Shown here: one piece after another, positions 1 to 12,121 of the stretch
How the letters are laid out: every line of letters begins with the position of its first letter
Position numbering within the stretch: the stretch's first letter is position 1
NCBI RefSeq assembly: GCF_032362555.1
Contig: NC_083534.1
Span: forward strand, 2,322,001-2,386,000
Reading direction: 5' to 3'
Length of the DNA: 64,000 nt
Source: Amyelois transitella
Lineage: Eukaryota > Arthropoda > Insecta > Lepidoptera > Pyralidae
Notes under the pieces: generated by a model
Databases searched by the model: none
Told to the model about the DNA's origin: nothing
The model's input: only the letters and a program-made list of their open reading frames with translations
Translations under genes and position numbers: made by a program

Positions 1-556
1 TAATTTCTTTGTTAAAGTGACAACGAAGAGGTTATCTTTAACTTTTTAAATAATATTTTCTTCGTTCAAGTACAAAGAGATATTTTTGTCATGAGCGTGT
101 GTGATAGAATGAGTAAGAAAATACGGCATTATTTCTGAAATTATTAAAGAAGAGTGGCTTTGTTTATTAGTGTCTATGGCTATCCGTACAGCGAGACAAA
201 TATTTGCTTAAAAATAAAACGAAGTATTTATAGGTATACATAATATTTTATTCTATTATCTATTTTTCTCAATATAATTATAAAAATTGCGTTAAAAACG
301 TGGCGTGTATAGTAAAATAATTTTTACAACATTATTATAGTTAAAGTAAACCTTGTGTTTGTAATAAATAAAGTTGTAAATACATTTTTAATAAACCTAC
401 CGGTTGTAGGTGTATGTAATGGTACATGATGCAGCATCACTACTAATGAACTTGGGGCAGAAACACATTTTTTCACAAACTTAGTGTAAAATAAAACGAT
501 AATCTAATGGCGATTCTCTCAACATAAAATATCTGTGTAATGTATTGTTGAGTTTA
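1..556. other. 3' flank of gene A
   Basis: AT-rich DNA downstream of the gene A stop codon (gene A reads leftwards). On the minus strand an AATAAA overlaps the stop codon (plus 553-558) and another lies at plus 247-252, so the 3' UTR probably ends in this stretch. I see no coding signal or named repeat here. Confidence 0.5.
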
Positions 557-3500
557 TTAACATCCTTCCATCTGACCAGTAAAGTCATTCTTCATCTTCT
601 CTGCTTGCTCTTTCCTCCTACTTTCCGCTGCTATCTCTTTCAGCGTCAACTCTCTATTGTCAATTAAATGTTTAACATCATCGAACTCTTTGAAAATGTC
701 TAGATCGTCCTGATGCAGTCTTACATGGCTTTTCAAGCTGCATTTCTGCATGAATGTCTTCTTGCAGATCTCGCACTGATATCTCTTGTCGTCCTCGTGC
801 AATTTCATGTGTTCCTTCAGGGTTCTCGGTCGGGAAAACGTCTTCCCGCAAACATCACAAGTGCAGACCTCCCCACCCGTGTGTCTCGATATGTGATCCA
901 CCAGTCCGCGCTTCGAAAAGAATTTAGCGTTACACTTATCGCACATAAAGCTGCGCTGCTGCAAATGATGATGCTTTATATGCCTGTTCAGTTCGAATTT
1001 CTTCTTGTAGGTCTTGTTGCAAGCATTACACGGATACACTATCGGCGTTTCGTTATGAACCCTAACTAGATGTTCGCTCCTGTCGTAATAGCTCACGAAA
1101 ATTTCCGGACAATGTGGACATTTATTCCTTAACCAACCACCCGTGTGGACTCCTTTCTCGTGGTTGCGTTTCTTTGTCAAAGACGTGTAGGATTTCTCGC
1201 AATATGCACAGGGGAATATGCCCTGCGCGTGCGTCTTTCTGTGCTTCCTCAAGGCTGCTATAGTTATGTATCCGGCACCGCACTTCTTACAACAATAGTT
1301 CCTGTAATGACTGCTCATGTGGTGATACAAATTCTTGAACGACACATGAATGGCGGAGCAAATTTCGCATGTGAAGTTCGAGCCGTTCTCCAATCGGAAC
1401 GGTAGAATTATGTCTTTTATGTGCTTGTGTATAATTTTATTGTGAATACTGATCAAGTGGTCCTTCAGATCGATCAGATCCCTCAACGGCAGATCGCAGA
1501 CTGTGCATTTGAGATTGGTGATGTCCAACTTTATGGGGTTATAACTGAGTTTGTAGTCTATCATCGAGTTAAGTTTCTCTTTTTCTGATTGGAGCGCCGT
1601 GTGGGACCTGAGTTCGTCTATATTTTGGAAGGATTTAGCGCAATACAGGCAGGAGAAGCCACGTATGGTCTTGTCTCGGAACGGACTGGCGTTGGAATAC
1701 TGCAGTATGGCAGTAAGGTTCACCCTGTGCTCTACGCGCTCCGGTGTCGCGCTAACGTCCCCCTTTTTTTTCTTTTTCTTTCGCTTGGGCGCGTCGCCGT
1801 CCGTTCCTATAACAAGAAACGATCGTTCATTATCTTGATGGCTTGTTGTCTTCATGCCAACGGTATTCATTCCGATTTGAAAATCATGTCAGGTCGCGAG
1901 GCGGTTTTAGTGGGTAACTCTAACACGGTAAAGAGCATTTCTTGATATTCCTCCTCAATCGATAAAGAGGCCGTAACTAACACGAATGTGAAAATTTTTC
2001 ATTCATCATGGCCCTGCATTTTTCCTCTCTCATATACACACATTTGTATGCCGCCCATCGATAATTGTACCAATGTCAACATACCGATCCCCCGGATGAT
2101 GACAAGACACCAGGGTGAACTTAAATAACAGGTTTTTATAAGACTGAATAATTTAATAGAGATGTTGAAGTATAATAATTATAGTAGGCTATATTCGGGA
2201 GAAGCAAAAGCAAACAAGTGCGCTACCCCATATATGATAATTAAAATATCTCTTATGGGGACACTTATAAGGCTAAAGTCTAGATTCAGACAGCTTAGAG
2301 GTTCAGAGGTATTGACAAGTTGCTTGTCCGTCCAAAACCTTCAAAGATTTCGGAGTTAAAGATCTAAAGTATCGTAGGGTTAGTATCTCATAAAACAAGC
2401 TTCGAACTTACTTTGATACTAACTCAATCTGTGTATTTGTCCCGTATATATTTCTTTATATGGCAGGTATTATTTGTCGCGTGTAGTAATTTAACGTACG
2501 TTAATTAAGGAAATGACAACAGTCATCATTTTAAGTCTTCCCAAAACGTGGCACCAAATGATTATTAAAATTTTATCTTTTCCGCATTCCACAAGTTATT
2601 TACTTATAAGAGAAAGTAGTGGTTGATGCAATTATATTACAACAGCAATAAATAGAGGAAAAATTGTCAGACTTAAACATATGGCAATATAACTCTGGCT
2701 TTGATGGTAAAGAATCCAAATTGATATAAAAATCGATGATCTTCTGGAAATTATTACATCTACAGCATATTTAAGAACAGCGAAGGTTATTTCTTTAAAA
2801 TATACCTAGTATAAAATTACGGTATAACCATTACCCGTGGGAATTTAGATAGATAGATAATTCATTTATTTCATTTGCTACACACAATTTACAATTATTA
2901 ATAATTTCAGAACATACTCTCCCTAACTGCGTCCCTTCAAACGCTAAGGAATATACATGGCAAGTTCCAGGTTATGTGTGGTTACCGGCACGAATTTAAA
3001 AAATAATTTAACCGCTGTCGTAAAAGATTACTAAAGCTTATAAACTTAAAATTCTTCTTTAAGGCGTTAGGCTAGTAACCTATCACTAAACCTAACAGCT
3101 GAACGTGGTCTATCGGTCTTTCAAGACGGCTCTGTCTACCCCGCAAGGGATGTAGACGTGATTATATGATGAATCGTTGAGTTAGTATGTCGTTACACAA
3201 GTCTCGAACTAACTTCGAGGCTAACGCAATCTGTGTAATCTGTCCCGTATATATTTATGTAGATCCTAGTCTTACCCAGTGATCTTTCCCCGGTAAAAAA
3301 AACCGCCAGGATGATGACTTTTTGTATATCGAAAATTATTAACCTTCACCATCACCGCTTAACAACGCTTCGCTGTACTCAAATTGCGCACGCGCATGCT
3401 TAAACATACAAACAGTAATGCAAAATCACAAGACATGTTTAACCGACTTCCGAAGGTTCTCAATTAGTCCAAAAAAAAAAGAGTTTTAGCCACCTAAACC

Positions 3501-6500
3501 TTCCCTGGAAATGTACCAATGAGTTTTATCTGGGTTATATGAATGTGAGTGCAATCTGAAGGCATAGAGAAACAGTGAGAAAACGTGGTGAAATAACCTG
3601 CACATTCAGGCAATTGGACGTGTGGTTGCCATGATCCAATAGTTGTTAGTTCCCCTTTGATCTCGCTTTGTGTAAAAACCTGACTTTACCAATCTATACT
3701 ATTATTATAAGCTGAAGAATTTGTTTGTTTGTTTGAACGCGCTAATCTCAGGAACTACTGGTTCGAATTGAAAAATTTGTATTGAATAGACCATTTATCG
3801 AGAAAGGCTTTAGGCTATATTACATCACGCTGCAACTATTAGGAGCGAAGATATAATGGAAAATGTGAAAAAAACGGGGAAAATTATTCATCCTTGAGGG
3901 CTTCAATGATGTCCAAAATAACTATTCCACGCGGACGAAGTTGCGGGCACAGCTAGTACAAGATATTTGTTTAACGGCGCACCCCGGGCTCCTCCAGAGA
4001 CATGAGTAGCCCGGACCATAAGAAAGGTGGAATAAAGTTACTAAAACCCCCGACATTAATTTTACTTATAACACGTCTCTTTTTTGCTCTTGGGGTTAAG
4101 CTATGAACACTCTCGATTAAAATAATCAATATTCTCTATCACTTGTGTGTGCTTTCACTCGAGTATAATCGCCGACATTCGGTCTTCCTTTACCACTTTA
4201 AACTCCAACTTTTAAACGGCTCAACCGATTTTGATCAAACATGTCTTAGAACACTCGCACGTAAATTACCTTTCATCCAAAAAATAATAATTAAATTCGC
4301 TTCATCCGTTTGTGAGCTATGATGCCACAGACAGAGACACTCCTCTCATATTTCTTAGAGGGTTTAAAAAGTATACCTCCAGTTAGGGATCCATCTCCTC
4401 TCCAGAGAGAGTATGCAACAGGGACTAAAGGTCAGGAGGATCATGTTTTGTTCGGTTCATAAATCCCAACTAGGCCAGTTAACGTGGATGGGGTTCGCTT
4501 CGGTATCTTTAAGCGGACCCCGGGCCGGGACCCCTCTACAAGGGACTAACGCCGGGAGGATAACTCGTTCTCGTTTCTGTTGTGACATTAAGAGTATCAA
4601 AAGCTTGTATAAAAATTTGATGAAGATATGTAAAAACAAAAGAAGTATCCACTCCAGCCCCAGTAGCGTATAGCGCGAAAAACTATCGGTGTCTCGTTTC
4701 ACATCATGATAAAAAATGAAACAGCGATTAGCCAGATGAAAACTTTTCAAATTTCGTTGCGAAAGGAAATGATGCTTATAAACTTGGGATTCTTCTTTTA
4801 GGCGATCAGCTAGCAACCCGTCACTATTTGAATCTCAATTCTATCATTAAGCCAAACAGCTGAACGTGGCCTGTCGGTCTTTTCAAGACTGTTGGCTCTG
4901 TCTACCCCGTAAGGGATAAAGACGTGATCATATGTATGTATGTATGGAAATGATGAAGTCTTTGTAGTACAATTTGTTTGTCTATTGCGATATGCCGTCT
5001 AAATCTAGTTGTTTTGAGAAAAAATAGTCCAAATAATTTTGCATTACCGTCACTTATAATTACCTACAAATAACTAACTACTAGACTATGTTATAGAAAA
5101 GCATAGGGAAAGCTGACTAAACTTAGAAAACACTAAAATTATAAGTATAAAAAATTCTGTCTGTATATTACAGTCTGAAACTAACTAACATAATATTTTC
5201 TGAAAGTACCGAATTATAATCCGTTTTGAAGTTATTCACAGACTAGGTTTACCGGAAGGAATGCATAATTTGCGAAAAACCTGTATTCTTTTCTTTTTTG
5301 TAGGTGGTGGCGCTATATTCGCACGTGTAAGTTGGGCCCAATTCGTTGTTTTTTTTTTCGTACGTAGCGCTTAATTCGACGCTTTTTGTTGATGACGCTA
5401 TATTCACGCGGGCGAAATGTATTGCGGGTAAAATCTACTTGCTTATAAAATTCCAGCTTACGAATAATAATAATTTGGTTATTTATTAAGTCTTCAAATC
5501 TGACAAAAACACGCTATCGTTGTACTTATCGTCAGCCGGCCGTCACATCGAGACGTAAAAGATCTTAGCAAACACTTTTAATTATCTAATTAAAATTGGC
5601 ACAATTAGCTACTGATCCAATACGAATTAGGTTCCCCGGCAAAGGTTGCGGAGGTCAGACGGGTGTCGCTTCGTGTAAAAACCTGACTCACCCAATCCAG
5701 GATCCACGGTCAAAAGCATACTTCGGGCTCCTCTCCAGAGTGGTGAGGATGCAACCGGGACTAAAGCTAGACGGAAGAAAATCTTCTTAATAAGCTACGG
5801 ACACTTTGAAAAATATTCTGAGATTTAAATACTCAGAAGTCTTGATGCGATGCGAATAATACGTGGGTCGAGTATAATAAAACCAGTTAATGTGCCTCCC
5901 AGAAGCGGACTGGTCGATTCTATAAGCTAAATTAATTACAGGTATACAAACATATTTGCATCTCAGATTTTGAAATAAAAACTTCATTAATAAAAATTTA
6001 CCGGGTCCTACCATCTATTCCTTTTATGAAGATTATTTTAAATCAATACTAATATTATAAAGCTGAAGAGTTTGTTTGAACGCGCTAAGGAACTACTGGT
6101 TCGAATTGAAAAATTATTTTTGCTTTGAATAGACCATTTATCGAGGAAGGCTTTAGGCTATAAAACACACGCTGCAACTATTAGGAGCGAAGAGAAAATG
6201 GAGAATGTGAAAATTATTCATCATTTAGAGCTTCAATATAACTATTCCACGCAGACGAAGTCGCGGGCACAGCTAATGTATTCATATAAGGGGAAGCCTG
6301 ATTAACTTGTGATTCTTCTTGTAGACGATGGGCTAGCAACCTGTCACTATTTAAATCTCAATTCCATCGTAAACCCATACAGCTGAACATGGCCTTTCAG
6401 TCTTTTCAAGTGTGTTGGCTCCATCTACCAGGCAAGGGATATAGCCGTTATTATATGTATGTATGTAATGTAAAAAAAAAACACTTCAGTCAGCTTTCCC

Positions 6501-9500
6501 AATGTTATTTAAAGTAAGGTCGGTCGGCTGTGCACACTGTTCAATACTGCCACTAACAAGCATTAAGAATTTTTTTCAGTAACAAAAAGAGATGACAGCT
6601 CTGTAATTAAACTTTAAAATAAAAATGAGACTCCTATTCGTTTTGCCGACGGGCTAACAATCTGTCGCATCTCAGAAAATCAATTGTAATCTTTAGATTG
6701 AAGAACTTGTTAAAACAAGTTAATCAACCTGTTAAAAATTGGTTTTGTCTTTCTTGATATAAACACTTTGTGTTAAAATCGCTAAAAATATTTATATTAA
6801 TGTCGTCTATTTCGCGACATAAATTTTGTACATTTTATTTCAATAAGTGATACAGAATTATATACCTACAGAATTTTGAGTGCGTTTTTTGACCGCTTTC
6901 ACAAAAAAAAAGTGGATCTCAGTTTCACCTGTACATATGTATGTTTGTCCGCGATTATCTCGTGTTTCGCTGTACCGATTTTGATGCTATTTTCAGGAAA
7001 GTGACTACAGTTACACTTGGGAGATAGTTTAAGAAGTTCAACCTTATTTTAAAAAATGAGGATATCGATTGGAGGCAGTTCTCTTTTTACAAAAACAATG
7101 TACACACCTAACCAACCTCACGGATAAGAGAACTATTCACTTACGTTTCGTGGATGTTTCACCGCGCTCGGTCTTAGACTTCTTGGCGCGGGAGGTGGTC
7201 GCCCTGGCCGCCCGCTTTCTGGGCTTCGGCTCGTCAGCCGGCTCCTCCTCTTTGATCGGGACGTCGTATTCTGAAAATAATATATGATGTACATAAGGAA
7301 GGCAGCCTACGTTTAGATTCCTCTGCAAAGGTTACGGAGATCAGATGCTCGGTACGTTTATAAAACATGATTCGCCCAATTCAGGTCCGGTCGGTCAAAA
7401 GGCACACGCTGGGCTTTTCTCTAGAGAGATGAGGACATAATCAGAAAAAATCAGCTCAAGTATGCGAGCAAAACACAGCTGTTATTTATTTATTAATTTA
7501 TTTAAAAACTTTATTGAGCCTCAAAGGTACAATAGGTGGTCTAAATGCTAATACTATTCTCTTGCAGTCAACCTTTAGAAAATAGCAAACAGATAAATAA
7601 TCCCGTGTAATAGGTTGCCTTCAAAACAAAATTTTTACATAAAACAGTTTAACTTACATTTTGAATGTAGGGTAGGGTACATAATTATAGCAAATAAAGT
7701 ATTTGTATTGAATTTTGATGAAATTTCATCACAGTTAACCAACTTGGCTGTAACATTGTCCAAATGGTGATCTGCACAGGTGCGACAGTGCACCTCATCT
7801 GACTTACGTCCTGCCCCATATGTGTAAGATACTGACCAGTGCCCGAGAAATCATCATTGTTATCATTGTCCGATTCCAGGGCGTCGTCATCAGGCCCTGG
7901 GACTTCCACCTTCACAATGCTACCTGTAGAATTGAAAATAGAAATAAGTAAGTGCCTACTAGTAATGCATTATGAAGAAGTCTTTTTATTTTATGGCTTG
8001 ATATGTTTATGTCTATGCCTAATCACATAGTATATAGTTGGTTGCTTCATCTGTCTGTATGTATGCTTAGATCTTTAAAACTACACAATGGATTAAGATG
8101 CAGTTTTTAATAGATACGATTGATGAAAAGGAAAATTTATTTATACTAATACTAGCTTTTGCCCGCGGCTTCGCCCGCGCAAATGTATTTTACATTATAA
8201 GAATACGCCATAAAATTTCACCCATTTTTTAATCCCGTATCGAGCGGGACTGTTTTAAGTTTATATTGGATTTAAATTCATATGGCTTCTCCCGTCTTGT
8301 CCCGTCTCTTCTCGTTCTGTCCCGTCCTGCCCCGTCCAAACCTCCTGTCCCATCCCATCCTATTTAATGCCATCCTGCTTTCCGCAACTGATACGTATTT
8401 TTTATTAACCAATATTTAAGACTTCTCGCACTTCGACACCCATCAAAAAACGAAGTTTCATACAAACTTCCAACCCTTATTTTTCGCCGTGTTTTTTTCA
8501 GTTTTCAAAATCCAATGTTTAAATGATTATTTCATACTAACCAAAATTTAATTCTAAAATTTCATGTGCCCAACGTTAAAATTGACGAAATTTCATACAA
8601 ACTTACCACCCCTATTTCACTCCTATAGGAATACAATTTTCAAAATCCAATAAATGAATTAATTATTTTAATCTAATCGTGAATTTAAATCTAATGTGTC
8701 CAACACTAAAAATGACAAAGTTTCATACAAAGTTGCAACCCCTATTTCACCCTCTTAGGAATGCAATTTTCAAAATTTAATAATGAATTATTATTTTAAT
8801 CTTACCGTTAATTTTAATCTTAAATTTCATGCGTCCAACATTAAAAATGACGAAGTTTCATACAAACTTGCAACCCCTATTTCACCCCCTTAGAAATACA
8901 ATTTGCAAAATCTAATTAATGAATTATTATTTTAATCTAACCGTAAATTTAAAGCACAATTTTCTGGTGTCCAATACTAAAAATGACGAAGTTTCATACA
9001 AACTTGCAACCCCTATTTCACCCCCTTAGGAATACAATTTTCAAAATCCAATTAATGAATTATTATTTTAATCTAATCGTTAAAAACCTAAAATTTCATG
9101 TGTCCAACAATAAAAATGCAGAAGTTTCATATAAACTTGCAAACCCTATTTCACCCCCTTAAGAATGCAATTTTCAAAATACAATTAATGGATTATTATT
9201 TTAATCTAAGCGTAAATTTAAATCTAAAATTTCAAGTAATTATCCCACACTAAAAATGACGAAGTTACATACAAACTTGCAACCCCTATTTCACCCCCTT
9301 AGGAATAGAATTTCCAAAAATCCTTTCTTAGCGGATCCCGCCTAATTAAAATCTACCTTCCTGCCAAATTTCATCTTTATTGGCTTAGTAGATTTCGAGA
9401 TTTCGTGATTCCTAAGTGAGTGTTTTTTGCTTTTATATATATAGATAGATTAAGATTATAAAGCTGAAGAGTTTGTTTGTTTGAACATGCTAATCTCATA

Positions 9501-11089
9501 AAGTGCCGTGTGGTTCCCGGCACCAATACAAAAAAGAATAGGACCACTCCATGTCTTTCCCATCGATGTCGTAAAAGGCGACTAAGGGATAGGCTAACAA
9601 CCTGTCACTATTTGAATCTCAATTCTATCATTAAGCGAAATAGCTGAACGTGGCCATTTAGTCTTCAAGACTGTTGGCTCTGTCTACCCCGCATGGGATA
9701 TGGACGTGACCATATGTATGTAATCTCAGAAACTACTGGTTCAAATTGAAAAATTCTTTTTGCATTGAATTGAAAGGCTTTAGGCTATATAACATCACGC
9801 TGCAACTATTATGAGTGAACAAAATAATGGAATATGTGAAAAAACGGGGAAAATTATTCATCCTTCAGGGCTTCAATGATGCCCAAAATACAGCTAGTAG
9901 GTACATACATAAATGCTTCCTGTGTGAAGCAGGGATGGATTGCAAGTAAATTCTGTCTGTCTCACTATTTACTTGCGAGAACAAAGCTTTAACAACTAAG
10001 CCACCCTCTGAGCCTCCCTACACACATTCTACACCGAGTGACCTTTTCTGATCCATAGAGACCTCCTTTTCCCATAAGTTTTGTTTTTGTCTTGTGTGGT
10101 TTTTTGACAGAGGTACCTACAATAAACCTAACTAACTCTCATTCAATAACCTGCTTGGTGGACTATTTATAATGAAGTTAATAAAGATACTAGTGCTGTG
10201 GTTCCCGGCACCAATAGAAAAAGAATAGGACCACTCCATCTCTTTCCCTGAGGATGTCGTAAAAGGCGACTAAGGGATAGGCTTATTAACTTGATATTCT
10301 TGTTTTAGGCTAGCAACCTGTCACTATTTGAATCTCAATTCTACCATTAAGTCAAACAGCAGAATGAGGCCTATCAGTCTTTTTGTCTTTTTAAGATGGT
10401 TGGCTCTAACTACTCTGCAAAGGATATATTGACGTGATTATATGTATGTTTGTATGTTAATAAACTTACTGTATAAGAAATAACAAAACAATACTTACTT
10501 TTGAAAAGCTTGTCCTGCAATCTTTTCTTAAACTGTTTTTCTGTATGAAGCACCTGCTTCTTAAAATTTGATGCATTACGGAGTTGGGTGATGCATACTT
10601 CACAAATACCGCCTTGTTCGCTGTCTTCCGCAGCACTGAGCTGAAGGAAAATATGTAATTTAAAACTTGAATGGTTCCAATTACGCCATTGTTCACTACA
10701 ATTACTCTTCTGAATTATATAGTGGCGATACGATAATACTGGAAGGAGTATTAAAAATTGAATAAAACAATTATTGACGCTGATAATACATACATATATG
10801 TATGCAGGACTCTGCCGGATGCTTTTTTATTTTACATAAATATATGTAGATATACAAGGTACATGATCAATAATTTGGTTTGTGGGAAAGTGGCAAGTTC
10901 TTTCTAGTAAAAGTTTTATAATACAAGCAGTTGAATAATATTGAAACTTACTTGAATATCAAAACATTCTTTCAACATTTCGGCATAAATTTCTTCCTCG
11001 CCCATCCAATGATAGGTGGTTGCCAAATCTTTAAAAGTTCCTTCTGAAGCACAACACCGGCAAATGCCATTGTTTATTCTAGAGTCCAT
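557..11089 (-). CDS. Gene A: ZAD-C2H2 zinc-finger protein, five exons
   Basis: Probable sequence-specific nuclear transcription factor. Exons joined by eye: 10952-11089, 10499-10640, 7837-7923, 7145-7270, 557-1806. All have GT/AG borders, phases are 0,1,1,1, and the frame stays open for 580 codons. Exon 1 starts at the only in-frame ATG and gives CRCC at residues 10-13. Exon 2 gives ICEVC. Together these are the two zinc-binding pairs of a ZAD, a dimerisation domain of insect zinc-finger proteins. Exon 3 is acidic (DDDALESDNDNNDD); exon 4 is basic (PRKRAARATTSRAKK). The last exon begins with a lysine run, then the PF motif and ten finger units. The first unit keeps CLYC but lacks a correctly spaced second histidine, so probably nine fingers fold. 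The last two fingers carry contacts R/T/E and Q/S/S. Introns 2 and 4 are swollen with repeats. The family call is firm; DNA target and pathway are unknown. Confidence 0.88.
2974..3168 (+). repeat. Retroposon family A, decayed copy
   Basis: Family A is the commonest repeat here. Its full form starts near GTGCCGTGTGGTTCCCGGCAC, runs through GGATGTCGTAAAAGGCGACTAAGGG and CTGTCTACCCCGCAAGGGATA-type text, and ends in (TATG)n. This copy lies in gene A intron 4 and is diverged, with the end GACGTGATTATATGATG. Confidence 0.6.
3694..3957 (+). mobile_element. Helitron-like non-autonomous element
   Basis: Begins with a variant of CTATACTAATATTATAAAGCTGAAG and ends GCGGGCACAGCTAG followed by T. Several copies in this window share both ends and the interior (GAACTACTGGTTCGAATTG, CATCACGCTGCAACTATTAG). 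The CTAG end next to T, without target duplication, fits Lep1-like Helitrons of Lepidoptera. No coding capacity. It lies in gene A intron 4. Confidence 0.6.
4773..4947 (+). repeat. Retroposon family A, 3' part
   Basis: Matches the second half of family A from the AAACTTGGGATTCTTCTTTTA region to three TATG repeats. It is 5' truncated, as expected for target-primed retroposition. A palindromic repeat piece (AAAACTATCGGTGTCTCG) lies just upstream at about 4678. Confidence 0.65.
5600..5790 (+). repeat. Dispersed repeat family B
   Basis: Recognised from recurring text such as GGTTGCGGAGGTCAGACGGG, GTAAAAACCTGACTCACCC and GGACTAAAGCTAGACGG, which recurs at 7310, 13955, 18045 (inverted), 57476 and 60895. 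Non-coding here. The class is unknown to me; it may be part of a non-LTR element. Confidence 0.55.
6046..6276 (+). mobile_element. Helitron-like non-autonomous element
   Basis: Has the same two ends as the copy at 3694 (ACTAATATTATAAAGCTGAAG start, CGGGCACAGCTA end), with the last G of CTAG mutated. Small internal deletions relative to the other copies. Confidence 0.55.
6296..6470 (+). repeat. Retroposon family A, 3' part
   Basis: 5'-truncated and diverged family A copy directly after the Helitron-like element, ending in TATG repeats. Confidence 0.55.
7310..7445 (+). repeat. Dispersed repeat family B, fragment
   Basis: Diverged fragment with the recurring CCTCTGCAAAGGTTACGGAG and GGTCAAAAGGCACACGCTGG segments. 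It lies in gene A intron 3, about 40 bases from exon 4. Confidence 0.45.
8145..9447. repeat. Tandem repeat of about 135 bp in gene A intron 2
   Basis: Seven units are marked by the recurring core GACGAAGTTTCATACAAACT at about 8449, 8585, 8714, 8849, 8985, 9118 and 9258, spaced 129-140 bp. Each unit continues CAACCCCTATTTCACCCCCT and an AT-rich stretch. The block is preceded by TACTAATACTAGCTTTTGCC and CGCGGCTTCGCCCGCGC and followed by a TA run. It may be the internal satellite of one larger Helitron-like element. Confidence 0.7.
9450..9900 (+). mobile_element. Helitron-like element split by a retroposon
   Basis: The left part (ATTATAAAGCTGAAGAGTTTG to GCTAATCTCA) and right part (AATCTCAGAAACTACTGG to ACAGCTAG) together make one Helitron-like copy. 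It is interrupted by a family A retroposon at about 9499-9721. AATCTCA occurs on both sides of the insertion (9492-9498 and 9722-9728), the expected target duplication. Confidence 0.65.
9499..9721 (+). mobile_element. Family A retroposon, full length, nested
   Basis: Complete family A copy from the GTGCCGTGTGGTTCCCGGCAC head to the TATGTATG tail. It sits inside a Helitron-like element with a 7-8 bp target duplication, so it is the younger insertion. No open reading frame. Confidence 0.7.
10193..10458 (+). repeat. Retroposon family A
   Basis: Near full-length copy with head GTGCTGTGGTTCCCGGCAC and tail GTGATTATATGTATG. It ends about 40 bases from the donor of gene A exon 2. Confidence 0.6.
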
Positions 11090-12121
11090 TTTCTATATTT
11101 ACATCAACTAACACAATACTAAATAAACCTTAAAAATTTTATTTCTTTCAAATAGCATCACCACTAAAAGGAAAACGATGCTCCGCCATTTTCTTAAATC
11201 CAGTGTTGCCTGTTGTAGGCAAAGGATAGGAACTCCAGTACTGACAGCCATAGTCGACTATTAACATTGAATTTAACCATCGAATTCAAAATCTAGCGCG
11301 TAGATCACATAAATTACATTTGTTCATAGATATTTACACTGCCTAATATACCCAATATAAAAAAGGAATATCCCATGGATGTCGTTAAAGGTGACTAAGG
11401 AACACGTTTATAAACTTGGGATTCTTTTTTAGGCGATTGGCTAGCATCCTGTCACTATTTGAATCTTAATTCTATCATTAAGCCAAGCAGATGAAGGTGG
11501 CCTGTCAGCCTTTTCAATACAGTTGGCTCCGTCTACCCCGCAAGGGATATAGACGTGAGTAAATGTATGTATGTAAACTATGGCAACGCTTACACACATC
11601 TTAACAAAAAAAAAATTTTAAAGCCATCTTCGAAAAACCACAAAAACCCTAAATATAATTAAAAAGAAGGTACGATTATTTATTTAAGTAATTTTCAATT
11701 TTTGTTTTAGCTTTTTGGTGTTTTTGAAGTCTGTTTTCATTTTTTTATTTGATCCTCTTTAGTGTGAGTACATTTTACCAGACTGCGAAAAACTATCGCA
11801 GCCCCTGTTTACGTCATAATTAAAAGCGAAACAGTGATAGTTTTTCGCGTGATAAAAACAGCATCGTACGTTGCTGCTCACTCTCTCTCCATTTGCTCTT
11901 TTTAGGGCCACGTTTTTGTAACAATCAAATAAATAACTTAACTTGGCTAGAGTAAAAAAACATATTGACATTAGTTACCTAATTGTAGAAATGACATGTT
12001 TGTTTTGTCAGTTGTCAATGTCAATATTTGTGGGACAAAATAAAAATAAATAAATAAATTCTTTTGTGGAATAAAAGGCAATTTCATCAATTATATTTAA
12101 TATTTATTTAGTTTAATAATT
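11090..12121. promoter_or_regulatory. Divergent intergenic region, genes A and B
   Basis: About 1 kb between the start codons of A (left) and B (right), so it should hold both promoters. On the A strand an AAAATGGCGG element lies about 100 bases upstream of the ATG (plus 11185-11192). A family A copy occupies about 11361-11577. A hairpin with 13-bp perfect arms (GCGAAAAACTATC / GATAGTTTTTCGC) lies at about 11787-11850. No TATA box is convincing. Confidence 0.5.
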
